Shown in pieces: positions 10,267 through 21,000 of a stretch of DNA of 64,000 bases; the first letter of the stretch is position 1; each line of letters starts with the position of its first letter. The DNA is taken from NCBI GenBank assembly GCA_030142905.1, contig JASJOG010000211.1:124001-188000 (forward strand), written 5' to 3'. The DNA comes from Heliopora coerulea (lineage: Eukaryota > Cnidaria > Anthozoa > Scleralcyonacea > Helioporidae). Below the pieces are notes generated by a model. The model did not search any database, was not told the origin of the DNA, and was given only the letters and a program-made list of their open reading frames with translations. A program made the translations under genes and the position numbers.

Positions 10267-12146
10267 CTATCGATATGTTCTTGTCCTTGGCATCTGTGGC
10301 ACGAGCATCCTCAACAGTTCCCCCAGATTTTGAAGATTCTTTGAAAAATCCCCAATACTCGATCGTGAATATCGTCCATTTCTAAGAAATTTGATGAAAT
10401 GGACAGCCAGGAGCGCCGAACCCCTTGGGTTAAGGTGTAACTTAGTACCATTAAGGCAAGTCACGTCCAAATTCGTGTTGTCAATGAAAGTGTAGCCCTG
10501 TTTCTGGCATAATTTCTTTAGTAATTCATTAGTTTCTTGAATCTTTAATGCTACGTCAACGTCTTTTCTAAGTATTAGGCTGGATATCGCTATTCTGGCT
10601 TCCTTAAACTTGTTTTGTATTGTGGAGCTTAGATGCTTAATATTGTCGCAGCATTCCTGACTTGAGTTAGTAATTAAGTTGTTGGTACCAGCGTGTATGA
10701 TTACTTCTGAGGGTGAAGAATACACTTGGGCCCTTTGGATCTCACTTGCTATTTCCTCTGCGGTTTTTCCAGGATATGTTAATTTTCGAATCGAGCTTTT
10801 TGAAAGCTTTTCGGGATTAATATCTTTAATCATAGAATCTCCAACTAGCAAGATTTTTGGTTTAGATTTCCTATCTTTACGGGTTGTGTCAGTGCTTCTA
10901 ACTGTGACTTTCTGCTGACCAACTTCCAATGGTTCAGTTAGGGTAGCTTTGGTTATAGATATGTTGACATCGTCTTCCTGATCACTGATGTTGAGGACTT
11001 CATACTGGTTCTTTGTCTCCAGAGAATTTGAAGTATCTACTATTGTAGATGTTCCTCTATTCCGTCTCGTTACTTTGGTGAATTCCCGCTTTTCTTTCCT
11101 GCTTTTATCATCTAGATCTTCTTGTAGAGCTCTTGCAGCTGCTCTTAGATTGTTGTTCTCAGTTTCCAGCTCTCCAATCCTCTTTCTTTCTGCTTTTTTT
11201 TCACGTTGAATCAACTTCATCGCGGTCATTGAGCTCGATTACTCATCTTGGAGTTCTATGACCTTAGTTCTAAGATCTGACAGGGATTGAAATAAGATCT
11301 TATTTTTCTCTTTTAATTCTTCATTTTCTCTGTTAAGTTCAAACTTTTCCTCCTTTAGATCACTTACAACATCCTCCAAGACCAGGAGAGAGTAAGCTTT
11401 ATTTTCTTTATTTTCCTTAATAATGGAAATTTCATCTGCAAGGGACTCTAATTTTCTAGTAATAATCTGAGTATAGCTCTCCAACATGAGTTTAATTTCA
11501 TAAATTTCTGAATTATTGTTGCAGTTTGCATCGTTTAGATTACTGGGGGAGTTGAGATCATTTGATCGTATCATTTCAATGTTCAAATTGCAGTTTTGTG
11601 ATCTCGTATGCAAATTACCATCTGGTGACTCTAAGGTGGAATGCAAATTTTCGAACTTTGAACTTTCAGGGTTTACAATGGCTTCGCCGCCCATTTTCCT
11701 AACAAAATTTAAAAGTTTTTTTTTAATTTCTTCAGCCTTTTCTCCTTTCAGCGTTAAAGTTCCATTGTTTGAGTACCATCGTATCGAGACTTCCCCATTT
11801 TCAAACAGTTTACAGTAGCTTTCCGGGGATGTCCATTTCCCAGGCTGTAGTTGTAGTTGATCAACAACTTGACAAAGATTTCTGTAATCTCGTTGCCATT
11901 TCAAGCTTCCCTTCTCCGTGATTAAAACACTGCTTTCATACAAATGACCATCACTTTGACTTTATCGCTTTTTATATCTCCGTCTTTCGTTTGCAGCCCA
12001 GTGTAGCCCCCATAACCTCGATCTTCATCGCCTGTTGACTCACTTTTGTTCAATGATTCCAATCTCGTCTCATCACTATCATCTGCAAGCCACTTATCCA
12101 TTTCTCGTGCAGTTAGATGCTGTTCCTCACCCATTCCAAGTTCCAA
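10267..12146 (-). pseudogene. LINE ORF1: coiled coil plus SGNH/GDSL esterase
   Basis: Three collinear pieces make one ORF1. 11922-12146 is an acidic N-terminus. 11239-11943 has a GKWTSPESYCKLF and IRWYSNNGTL module and a long coiled coil. 10267-11229 continues the coiled coil and then has an esterase domain with ILLVGDSMIKDI (nucleophile Ser block), IIHAGTNNL (block III) and LHLNPRGSALLA (His block). One frameshift near 11930 and one in-frame TAA at 11239 break it. ORF1 esterases are known in CR1-group LINEs, and their cellular role is unclear. Confidence 0.8.
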
Positions 12147-12515
12147 ACAAGATTGTGATAATCCTTAATATAGTTTCGCTCGCTATCAAGACAACTAGTT
12201 TCACACTTCTACCTCACACGATTGGATAACGAAACTTGAATGTTACAATGTTACAACGAAGACGACTTCTATTCGAAAAATTAACAAATTCTAAGTCCTA
12301 TGGTTATCTGCTTGATATAAATTCAAGGGCTTCTGCTTGAAACGTCAGTACCATTCTCTGGTGACAGAAAGACGAGTGCTGAGTAAACGAGGTTTAATCG
12401 CTTTCATACTGATCGCTGGGGTCAGATTACGTCATCTCCCTCTAAGACGGACTCCTCTCTAAGGCGGACTTATAAGAGCGGTCCTGAAAGTGTCAGTCTT
12501 GAAGGGAATTCACTA

Positions 12516-13449
12516 TATGTTCACTGTATGTTTATTTTCGAGAACCTATTTTGCCTTGACGAGCTGTAACAGAATTTGCATTTGTAATTATTTGTTAGTT
12601 ACTTATATTGTAGACGTAGACTTGAAGGAATTTTAAACCATATACAATGTGTGCTTGATTTTGACCAATGAAGTCGGTATAAGGCCGCCATCTTAAAATT
12701 TTCTTTTAAGGAACATGCCCATACTTGTGGGTGTGTGGAGTCCTCAATAACTTCCATGAACTCTGATTTAACATTAATCTTTAATTTATTAAATGTTTAA
12801 TTTAACTTTCATGGATTAAATTCAAGGGGATTTACGGCTGCGAATAATAAGGAAAAACAAAAACGTCCCTCCAAGCCTAGCTCTGCAATCATCAGAATCC
12901 CTTCCCCTACGATAATAACAAAATTAGATAGTTTATAAAGGCAAGAACATTTCCGGCACTTGGGTTAACTTCAGTACGGTCAAAAACATAGTAGTGTTTT
13001 AGTTAGTGTTTCAGTTTCTGGACTCGAAGACTCCAACACCTTTAACCAACACATTCAAGACAGACAATCAATTTGACAATGACTTTTTTGTTGAGTATCG
13101 CCATCTCAGAGTTCGAGGAGAGGGTACAGGTGGGCCAGTGGTGCACGTATCTCTAACCACCAGCCGCTCCATGCAGTTATTTGATTAAAGTTACCTCAGT
13201 CTCATGTGAACAAAGTGTTGTCCAGTTCGACTCAACCAAGCATCGCAAATTTTCTCTGCGAACTCCTTTTCCACCTGTAGTAACAGTGGCCCCATGAGGG
13301 GGGCCCTTACTGGATCTCTAGGGAAAACAACTAAGTTAGCTGATCGGGTTATCCAGTATAAATACACTTCACTTGCTTTCCTTTATTCCCAAATTACTGT
13401 AGTATATTCAAACGTAAAATTTAGCGTTCGCTAATCTCAAACCTGAAAT
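12516..13449. other. no gene recognised
   Basis: Intronic A+T-rich sequence of gene A. A 60-codon open frame at 13006-13188 has no recognisable feature. No repeat boundaries were identified. Confidence 0.35.
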
Positions 13450-13462
13450 TTGCAAATAAACG

Positions 13463-13605
13463 ATAAACTGTATGGATTATCGCGGGACGTTCGTCAAGCT
13501 CAAACCTCAGAAAAACGATTTCTGAGTCCTAGACGGAGGTCGAAACCACAACCTTCTGATGTTTTGATACTCGTTGAGCTTCATGAACGTCCCGTGATCA
13601 TCCAT
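13463..13605. repeat. tRNA-like core inside a short inverted repeat
   Basis: GGATTATCGCGGGACGTTCG near 13473 pairs with CGTCCCGTGATCATCC near 13590. Between them a minus-strand tRNA-like core carries CAGAAGGTTGTGG and a decayed B box, with CTCAGAAAAACGATTTCTGA at its edge. The same core plus edge is seen at 58482-58567, so this is a repeat family rather than a tRNA gene. Confidence 0.5.
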
Positions 13606-13953
13606 AAATATTTTCAAGCTCCCAGATCCAAAACATTAGTGTCAACAATAAACTATTCGAAAATATCAGTGATTAGCTTCAGCTCGACCATCCTCAATGT
13701 AAGGAGAACGCTGAGGATATAAGTATCTCAAACGCATCAATAATTCACGAGATAATCAACCAATCACAACCACTCATTTCGTCATAAGACTGAAGTTGGA
13801 TACTCCAGTTAAACACACCAAAATCATATAAGACCACAGAAGTTAGATGAAAACCGGTTTTCATCTAATTAGCGAGATCTTTATTAAAAATTCACAAAAC
13901 AAACAACAACAAAAAATTTTCCCAAGCAAAAATTCATTAATTATCAAGCGATC

Positions 13954-15292
13954 TCAGTGTTTTTTAACAACAAACGTAACGTTACAGTTGTTAAATACGG
14001 GTTTATCAAAATTTACCACATTTTGGACATCATTTATTTCACTTAAATCACTCTCACAATCTTTTCTGGAATCACTGACTTTCATGGAGCTTACAGGACC
14101 GAAGATATCGGAAACTGACTTAACTTGCTCACTACATGCTTTTTCATATTTAAGTAAAGCATTAGACCTATGACCTGCTCTCTGCCTGATAAGTTCTTCC
14201 TCGATACCTTTTTGAAATGAAGCCGTGGCGCACGTTACTCTTACACAATGCGATGTTTTGACTTTTAAGCCGCCACCTTTACGCATATTGGGCAAAATCG
14301 TTGACAGCGTGTTTACTCCTACTGCACTTTTATGAAAACCTAATTCTTTTGGGTCTGGCCTCTAGTAAAAGGCGTTACCCTTCTTATTTATTTAAATAAA
14401 TTTAAATAAATAATAATAATAATATACATCTTGTAAATATCAACTAAACAACGCATTTCATGCTTTTCGCCCTTCTGCTGACAAATGCGGCGAACAACTC
14501 GTGGCTCATATTTTAAATCAGTCAACCCCCATGAAACGTCTTCGAAACATTCTCCTCGAACATGATAAAATTATCTCTAATAACAAAGCTATTTAAAGTT
14601 ATATGTCTATGGTCACCACTTCTCATGCCAAAAAGTTTACTGTAGAAATACAGAGTATTCAACAGTGCTTGTGAGAAGGAAGTTCCAAGAAAGTTCTTCG
14701 CCCAAAAGACTTCTTCTTCTTCTTCTTCAGTTATTGCTTCTTTCTCATTCTTCTTTGAAGCAAGACCAATACCTTCTCGCGTGCACATCTTCATTTTCCA
14801 ATCCAATAATTGTCTAAATTTGTGAAACCTGGAAGAATAACGAACATCACCGATAGTTATAACTAATAATATGCATCTCATAAAATCAACACGTGCATTT
14901 AGAAACTCACCACTTATCCATCTTATCCAACGGATTTAGCACCATGTTTTTATCGGAAAGGAATAGTTTGATACCCGTTATTAAACTGTATAATGAACGA
15001 GAAGGATGTTTCTTCCCTTCTTTATTGACCATTTCTTGAACAAATTTTCCTAGCCAATACACCAGACTTTCAGGTTCAAAATTCTCCAGTGGGGCGTATT
15101 AATGTCTTGTAAACCAACTTCCTTATCGACTTCGCTCTTCGGCACTCTCGACGTTTGCCACTCACGAAATACTTCAACTGCCCACGTAGCTTCGTAACGC
15201 GTGGATGAGGGAATAGCATTTTCGCTTGCTTTATCTTCTTCGACAAGGCTTTCTGGAGAACGAAACGACCTGCGTCCTTCTCGTTCGTTCAT
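13954..15292 (-). pseudogene. Crypton-type tyrosine recombinase, broken
   Basis: The minus strand carries collinear pieces of a DUF3504-like tyrosine recombinase. 15050-15292 has an N-terminal STRYEATWAVEVFREWQ. 14522-14881 has LTREG-type residues (KMCTREGIGLASKK) and ALLNTLYFYSKLFGMRSGDH. 14296-14521 has VSKTFHGG then LKYEPRVVRRICQQKGEKHE, and RPDPKELGFHKSAVGVNTLS after an A+T-rich gap. 13954-14295 has the catalytic HCVRVTCAT (HxxR), the GHRSNALLKYEK block and the candidate nucleophile Tyr. Frameshifts separate the pieces. The family cuts and rejoins DNA through a tyrosine. Cryptons lack TIRs, so element ends are not visible. Confidence 0.75.
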
Positions 15293-15925
15293 CGATGCAT
15301 ACAGCTTGTGAAATTTTTTTTAATAAATTTTACGCCCGTCACAAGGACAATCCCATGAGGACTTTTCCTCATGTGCAATATAGCTGAACATCCAATTAAA
15401 TTTCTCTTCGATTGAGATGCTATATAAACAACTCATCGTGTTTCATCAGGGGAATCCAAACACTCGTAAACAATAATAACACTCGGCCTACGGCCTCGCG
15501 TTTTCATCATGTTTTTTCGTGTTTGGATCCCCTGATGAAACACTCAAACTCGTTGTTCATATATTACGTAATAAAGCCATCTAGTGGCGTCTTATACTAT
15601 CTTATTAGTGCCCAGCTTAATTCTACGTCAATATTCTTGTTGGAAACATGCTCGATTTTTCAGTTTCTTTCGTTATGCCTTTAACTGGCGTGAAAATCTG
15701 TCTCCAGACAAACTGTAGCTCTTGTAAAATATTCTCTTGATTGTATAAACAATAAATCATTCAAAACTTGTCTTTCTGCCTCCGTAAATATAGACGTAAA
15801 AATATTCATAGCGGACACATTCACAGCTACCAAAGTAGCAGACAGTCTCATGGAGCTAGAATATGATGCTTTTACAGAAGCAGATTATAGTAAAACAGAG
15901 AAAAACATTCGTTTTACGGCCGTTT
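15293..15925. repeat. 25-bp hairpin and non-coding sequence
   Basis: GTGTTTCATCAGGGGAATCC (15430-15455) is repeated inverted as GGATCCCCTGATGAAACAC (15519-15543) across a 63-bp spacer, giving a stem of about 25 bp. The rest of this interval shows no gene. The hairpin could be a small MITE or part of the Crypton flank. Confidence 0.5.
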
Positions 15926-17602
15926 TCCCCGCTTACCCAGGGGTTGGCTGGCGGCTTTACACAGCAGCATCCTCCACCTCACCCTATCCGTCGTACCTTC
16001 CCTTTTCAACCTGCACTCTCTCATGTCCCTTTCCACCACCTGGCCTCCATGTCATCCTTGGCCTTCCCCGTCCTCTCTTACCTTCCACCTCAAATAATAT
16101 GATCTTTTTCACCCAATCATCATCATCCTTCCCAAGCACATGTCCTAACCATCTTAACCTATTCCATTTCACTGCGTCAGACACTGACTCAATCCCCATT
16201 CTTTCCCTCAGCTCTGCACTCGGCACTCTATCCCTCAGCGATACACCACACATCTATCTCACCATCCTCATCTCCGTACGTTCCAATTTCCCACTCTGCT
16301 CCGCCGTCATGGACCACGTTTCACTTCCATATATCATAGCACTCTTCACACACGTCACATACAGCTTCCCCTTCGGTTTAAAGGACACTTCCTTCCTTGT
16401 CAAGATCCCTGATAACTCCTTAAACTTCCATCACGCACAACGCACCTTTGCAACGGATGCAGCATTCGCTCCTCCACAACCATTCAGCATATTACCCAGG
16501 TAACAAAACTTTCCAACATTCTCGAAGTGAACCCCATTTCCCAGATCCAAGCTCTCCTCCACATTCCTATCCTCTTCATCACCTACTCTTTCACACGTCT
16601 TGCACACAAACGTATCCTCAACTCTGACCAGAGAGTCCTTCACACCTGAGCATCGCTTGTGTACCCATCCACTGCATCACGTACATCTGATAGAATTGCT
16701 CCCAACACCCTTTCCACATACAGTATATGGCCACTTCCCCAGTTTTTCAACATCGCCACAATTCTTCCCTGACACCATCACCTTTGTCTTACTTCAACCC
16801 TTTCCCCTCCATGCACTCTTTCCACTGCAGCACTTTCCACTTAATTTCATCAATTCTCTCAGCCATCAGAACTAAATCGTCAGCATATAACAGCTCCCAT
16901 GGCAGGCCCTCCCTAACGTCTTGCGTCTGGGCTTCCATCACAACCACAAATAATAATGGACTCAGGAACGATCGCTGATGTACCTCAACCTTCACCTCAG
17001 ACTCCTCGCTGTTTCCGTGCTTCGTTTTCACCATTGTTCTTGCTTTCTTATACATTATCATCACTGCTTTCACCAGCCATTCTTCAAATGCATAATACAA
17101 TGGTCTCTTTTGCCAGAAACTTCTCCTGTATCTGTCATACCACAAAGATCCCGTCTGTCGTCTTCTTCCCTGGCATAAATCCAAACTGTATGTCATTAAT
17201 ATTTACCTTTCCTCTCAACCTTCTCTCCAGAACCCTCTCAAATAACGTCATTCCGTGTTCTAACAGCTCTATTGCTCTCTGTGCCCCACACTCCAATGGG
17301 TCACCTTTCCCCTTGTAAATGGGCAAAAGGGTACTCAGCTCCCAATCCCTTGGTATCTTTCTCTCGTCCACTACCATATTGCAGATCTCTGTCATCTTCT
17401 TCACCCCTACCTGATTAGCTGCACGGATAATCTCACCCACCAATTCCGTCGGACCACCTGCCCTCCTACTTTTTATCTGCCCTATTGCCTTCTCTACTTC
17501 CATCTCTGTGATAAGCTCTCTTGGTCCCTCAACTATCCCACGTTCTTTAATTCCATCCCAGTCATTCTGTACTTTCAATAGTTCCTCCATATACTCCCTC
17601 AA
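15926..17602 (-). mobile_element. CFDP2-type LINE, 5'-truncated
   Basis: This minus-strand copy matches the plus-strand LINE at 28076-30988. Shared segments include EKAIGQIKSRRAGGPTELVG, ILPIYKGKGDPLECG-like sequence, RLRGKVNINDIQFGFMPGK, LPWELLYADDLVLMAE and the C-terminal RLRWLGHVLGKDDDDWVKK. Both copies end with CCCCTGSGTAAGCGGGGAAA-like sequence. The endonuclease is missing (5' truncation near 17602), and frames are broken between 17135 and 15984. The family is often annotated as craniofacial development protein 2-like (RTE-related endonuclease); the clade is not assigned here. Confidence 0.8.
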
Positions 17603-17980
17603 ATTATAGTAATATAGTAAAATATCATTTAAAATCTACATTAATATAACCGTGATTTTCTTGTTATTTCTCGTAAATGGAATAAATGATTTTATAAGTG
17701 GTTTGTCGTCTGAACTGATTTCATGGCTTTCATCGAATGCAGAGGACAAAAATATCTTCCAATGAGTAATTTTTCAGCTTAACCATTTTCTGGCACGTTC
17801 AGTTTTTTATTACTTCGCTATGGCTAACGTCAGACTATTTTCGTCTTCAACGGAAGACATCCTGGCTGGAAACTCGTCATCATGCCAACTAATTATGCTT
17901 ATAGTTTTACTAATACTTTTTCATGGTATATCCGGTCTTGTTAGCATTGTAAATTGTCGTTTATTGTACGATGTTACATA
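17603..17980. other. no gene recognised
   Basis: Short A+T-rich interval between a truncated LINE and a Tigger-like terminus. A 68-codon open frame at 17820 has no signature and runs into the terminus. Confidence 0.35.
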
Positions 17981-18056
17981 CAGTCATACCTGTATTAAGC
18001 GGACACCCTCGGGAAATTGTTTTTAATACAGGTGTCCGCTTAATAGAGGTTATCGT
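17981..18056 (+). repeat. solo pogo/Tigger-like terminus
   Basis: TA precedes CAGTCATACCTGTATTAAGC, followed by GGACACC and an internal inverted copy (AATACAGGTGTCCGCTTAAT). This is the hallmark end of pogo/Tigger elements. No matching right terminus was found up to 24 kb. It may have been truncated, or displaced by the LINE that starts immediately downstream at its 3' tail. Confidence 0.5.
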
Positions 18057-18071
18057 ATCCAGACCTCCTGG

Positions 18072-21000
18072 CTACTAATAACGGTTAATAATAATAATAA
18101 TAATAAATTCTTTATTTATACTGTTAAAAAAATCCCATCAGCATAAAAGCTGGTATTAACGGGAGAACAGTGGTAATAAAACATAAATTAACTATGTAAC
18201 AATATTGAAAAATATTGATAAAAATAATCTAAATTAATCTATAAACTACAAATATGGGAATCTTTATCACTGTCTAAAAGATACGTACAAATAGAACGTT
18301 TAAAACTTGTAATAGAAGTAATTTTTCTGATATATCTAGGCAGAGAATTCCAGTCCTTTGCACCGGAGTACGCAAACATTGTTTGCCCCATCTTAGTTTT
18401 AACTTTTGGTAAATCTAATAACGTTTCATCTCTGAGTTCTCTGTTTCTCACACTACTACGGAATTTAAAAACATCTAATAATTGTTCAGGACAATTTAAA
18501 TTATTTAAAATTTTAAAAATTAGTATATATCTAAAAAATCTTCTCCTATTAAACAAAGTTAAGAGATTTAAAACATTGCGCATTTCCTGAGTACACTTTT
18601 TCTTTCCTTCTTTCAAAATAATTCTCATCGCTCGATTTTGAACCAGTTCAACTTGTCTTGTTAAGGTCGAGCCACAGTCATGCCACACGATTGAACAATA
18701 ATCTAAAATTGGTAAAATGGTTTGCTTGTAGATCCTACATAAAACAGGCTTGGGAAGAAATGCAGAGATCCTATTTAATAAACTAAGTCTTGAATGTGTC
18801 CTTCGACATATTATCGTAATATGTGATTCCCACGACAAACAGTTACTAACACGAAGACCTAGATAATCGAATGAATCAACTTGTTCTACAGTCTCATCAC
18901 TAAGTCGAACTTCAAGCTTTCCAGCTTTCTTTATGGCGGATTTTGACCCAATTAGAAGCGACTTGGTTTTCTTGACATTGGCTATCATTCTGTTTTGTAG
19001 TAACCATTGGTCGACATTCATCAAATCTAAATTAATCTTCTCCACTGCCAATGCCAAGTCCTTATTCGAATGGTGCACTTCAGTATCATCCGCATATAAA
19101 AAAGGGTCACACTCCGTGAAGCTGTAAACAATCGTGTTATAATATAGGCAGAATAGCGTCGGGCCCAATACCGATCCTTGAGGAACACCATTAGTTACAT
19201 ATTCAAGGTCAGATTGAGCGTTTTGATAAACGACATATTGCTGTCTATCTGTGAGGTAGGAAACAAACCATTTGATTGCATTTTCATCGAAGCCGTAATG
19301 ACGTAATTTCTTTAAAAGCATCGAGTGGTCGATGATATCGAAGGCTTTTCGGAGGTCAAGAAATACAGCAACAGTATATTTCCTATCATCAATAGCTGAT
19401 TTCCAGGAATCAATCACTTTTATTAATGCCGTCACTGTCGAGCAATGCTTGGTGTAAGCAAATTGTAGAGGTTCTTTTAAAGTTTGATGGTTTTCACCGT
19501 AATCTTTTACCTGGTTATCAGCTACTCTTTCACAAACCTTTGCAAGAGCAGGCAATACCGATATTGGTCTGTAGTTATCGCGATCATTGGCAGAGGCTCC
19601 TTTAAATATTGGTGAGATTCTTGCTATTTTCCATATCTTAGGAAATACACCCTGTTCAAAAGAACTGTTTACTATTGTAGCCAAACATTGTGATATATTG
19701 TTCGCCGACAACTTTAAAACGTTAACGGGAAGCTTGTCGTAGCCTGTTGCTTTATTCGGCTTCATAGACATCAGCTGTTGTCGAATTTCGGCCTCAGAAA
19801 TCGGACGAAAATTGAAACGCGATTCTTTATCATATGCTATTGGTGGTGAAGGACTGAGCGTATCTAAATCCTGGCACGTGTCTTGTGTTGCAAGTAGACG
19901 TTTTGGAATATTGGAAAAATATGAATTTAGCGTGCTAGCTATGCCTTTTGAATCAGTGATATCTTCGCCATCAACCGTTATTTTATTAATTACAGTTTGC
20001 TTTGTCTTTGACGGTAAGACTATTTTCATCAGTTTCCAGAAGGCTTTTGGATTGTTGGAGTTTTCATCAAGTTTACGTTTAAAATAATTGACTCTCGCTT
20101 TACGGATGTAACTTGTTACCCGATTTCTTGCGCACTTATAAAGTTTGTAATCATCTTGGAGTCGACTCTTTAATGCTATTTTCTTTAAACGGTCTCTATT
20201 ACGCATCAAGATTAAGATTTCCGTATTAATCCATGGGTGAGAATTACGCCGAATACGCTTCCTTTTAAGAGGGAAATATTCGTCAATTATAGGAGTAAAC
20301 AACTTTTCCCAGACGTAAAGTTTGTCATCAGGGTTTACAAACAAATCCATTAAACTCCCCGGTACGTGGTTCAATTCATTTAGAAAGGTTTCGTGATTTG
20401 CTTTCAAATCAATTTTCCGAGTTTCTATTATACGGTGTTGAGGTTTCTTTGCCTGTTTTGCTTTTGTAGATAAAACACCATAAATTAGAAAATGGTCACT
20501 CACTCCTGACTCTATAACTTCTGCTGACGTAAAAGGATTTGGAGTTGATGTAATTAGCAAGTCCAACAATGCACTTGAAGTTCTAGTTGAACGAGTTGGT
20601 TTGGTGATTAGCTGTTCAAGGTCATTTCTCTCTATAAAATCCTTCAGTGCTCTAGTCTGGACGAGCGAGTTATTTAAACAATCGGCATTTAAATCACCTA
20701 AAATGATAATTTGTTTGCGCTCCCGAAGGGATTTGTGTGTCAAATCATCCAGATAGTCTATTAAAACTGTGTGAGAAAAATTTGGTGCTCGATAAACACA
20801 AATTACTAGATATGTGACCTTGCGAAGCTTTACTTCAACGCAAATAGCTTCTATATCTGACTCTTCTAAATCCGTTCTTCTTACATATCTGGTCCCATCT
20901 TTAACATAAATACCCACACCACCGCCCAACGTTCCTCTGTCCTTACGCTCTATTGTGTAACCGTCAACATGGACCTCCATATCTTCATTATCCTCGTTAA

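Larger units (their letters stand above)
7187..12400 (-). mobile_element. CR1-type LINE with esterase ORF1, near full length but broken
   Basis: The minus-strand element has ORF1 (coiled coil plus SGNH esterase) at 10267-12146, then ORF2 (APE endonuclease plus RT) at 7415-10258, and ends in an (ATTC)n tract (7187-7241 on the plus strand). Microsatellite tails are normal for CR1/L2-type LINEs. It is nearly complete, but both ORFs carry stops and frameshifts. The upstream boundary near 12400 is estimated. Confidence 0.85.
6996..12515. mobile_element. pogo/Tigger-like TIR element split by a LINE
   Basis: The left end (6996-7140) reads CAGAACTCCCTCTTAGCGGA followed by repeats of CTCTCTAAGACGGACACC. 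The right end (12435-12515) has CCCTCTAAGACGGAC repeats and closes with a GTGTCAGTCTTGAAGGGAAT stretch, a diverged reverse complement of the left end. CAGT-type ends with internal AAGACGGAC repeats are typical of pogo/Tigger non-autonomous elements. The CR1-type LINE at about 7187-12400 sits inside. Target-site copies are not clear. Confidence 0.5.

Noticed and set aside
15850..16503. 217-codon plus-strand ORF rich in Ser, Pro and Phe
   Set aside because: It is the antisense of the CFDP2-type LINE, which has clear RT motifs on the minus strand; the same holds for frames at 28279-28957 on the minus strand.
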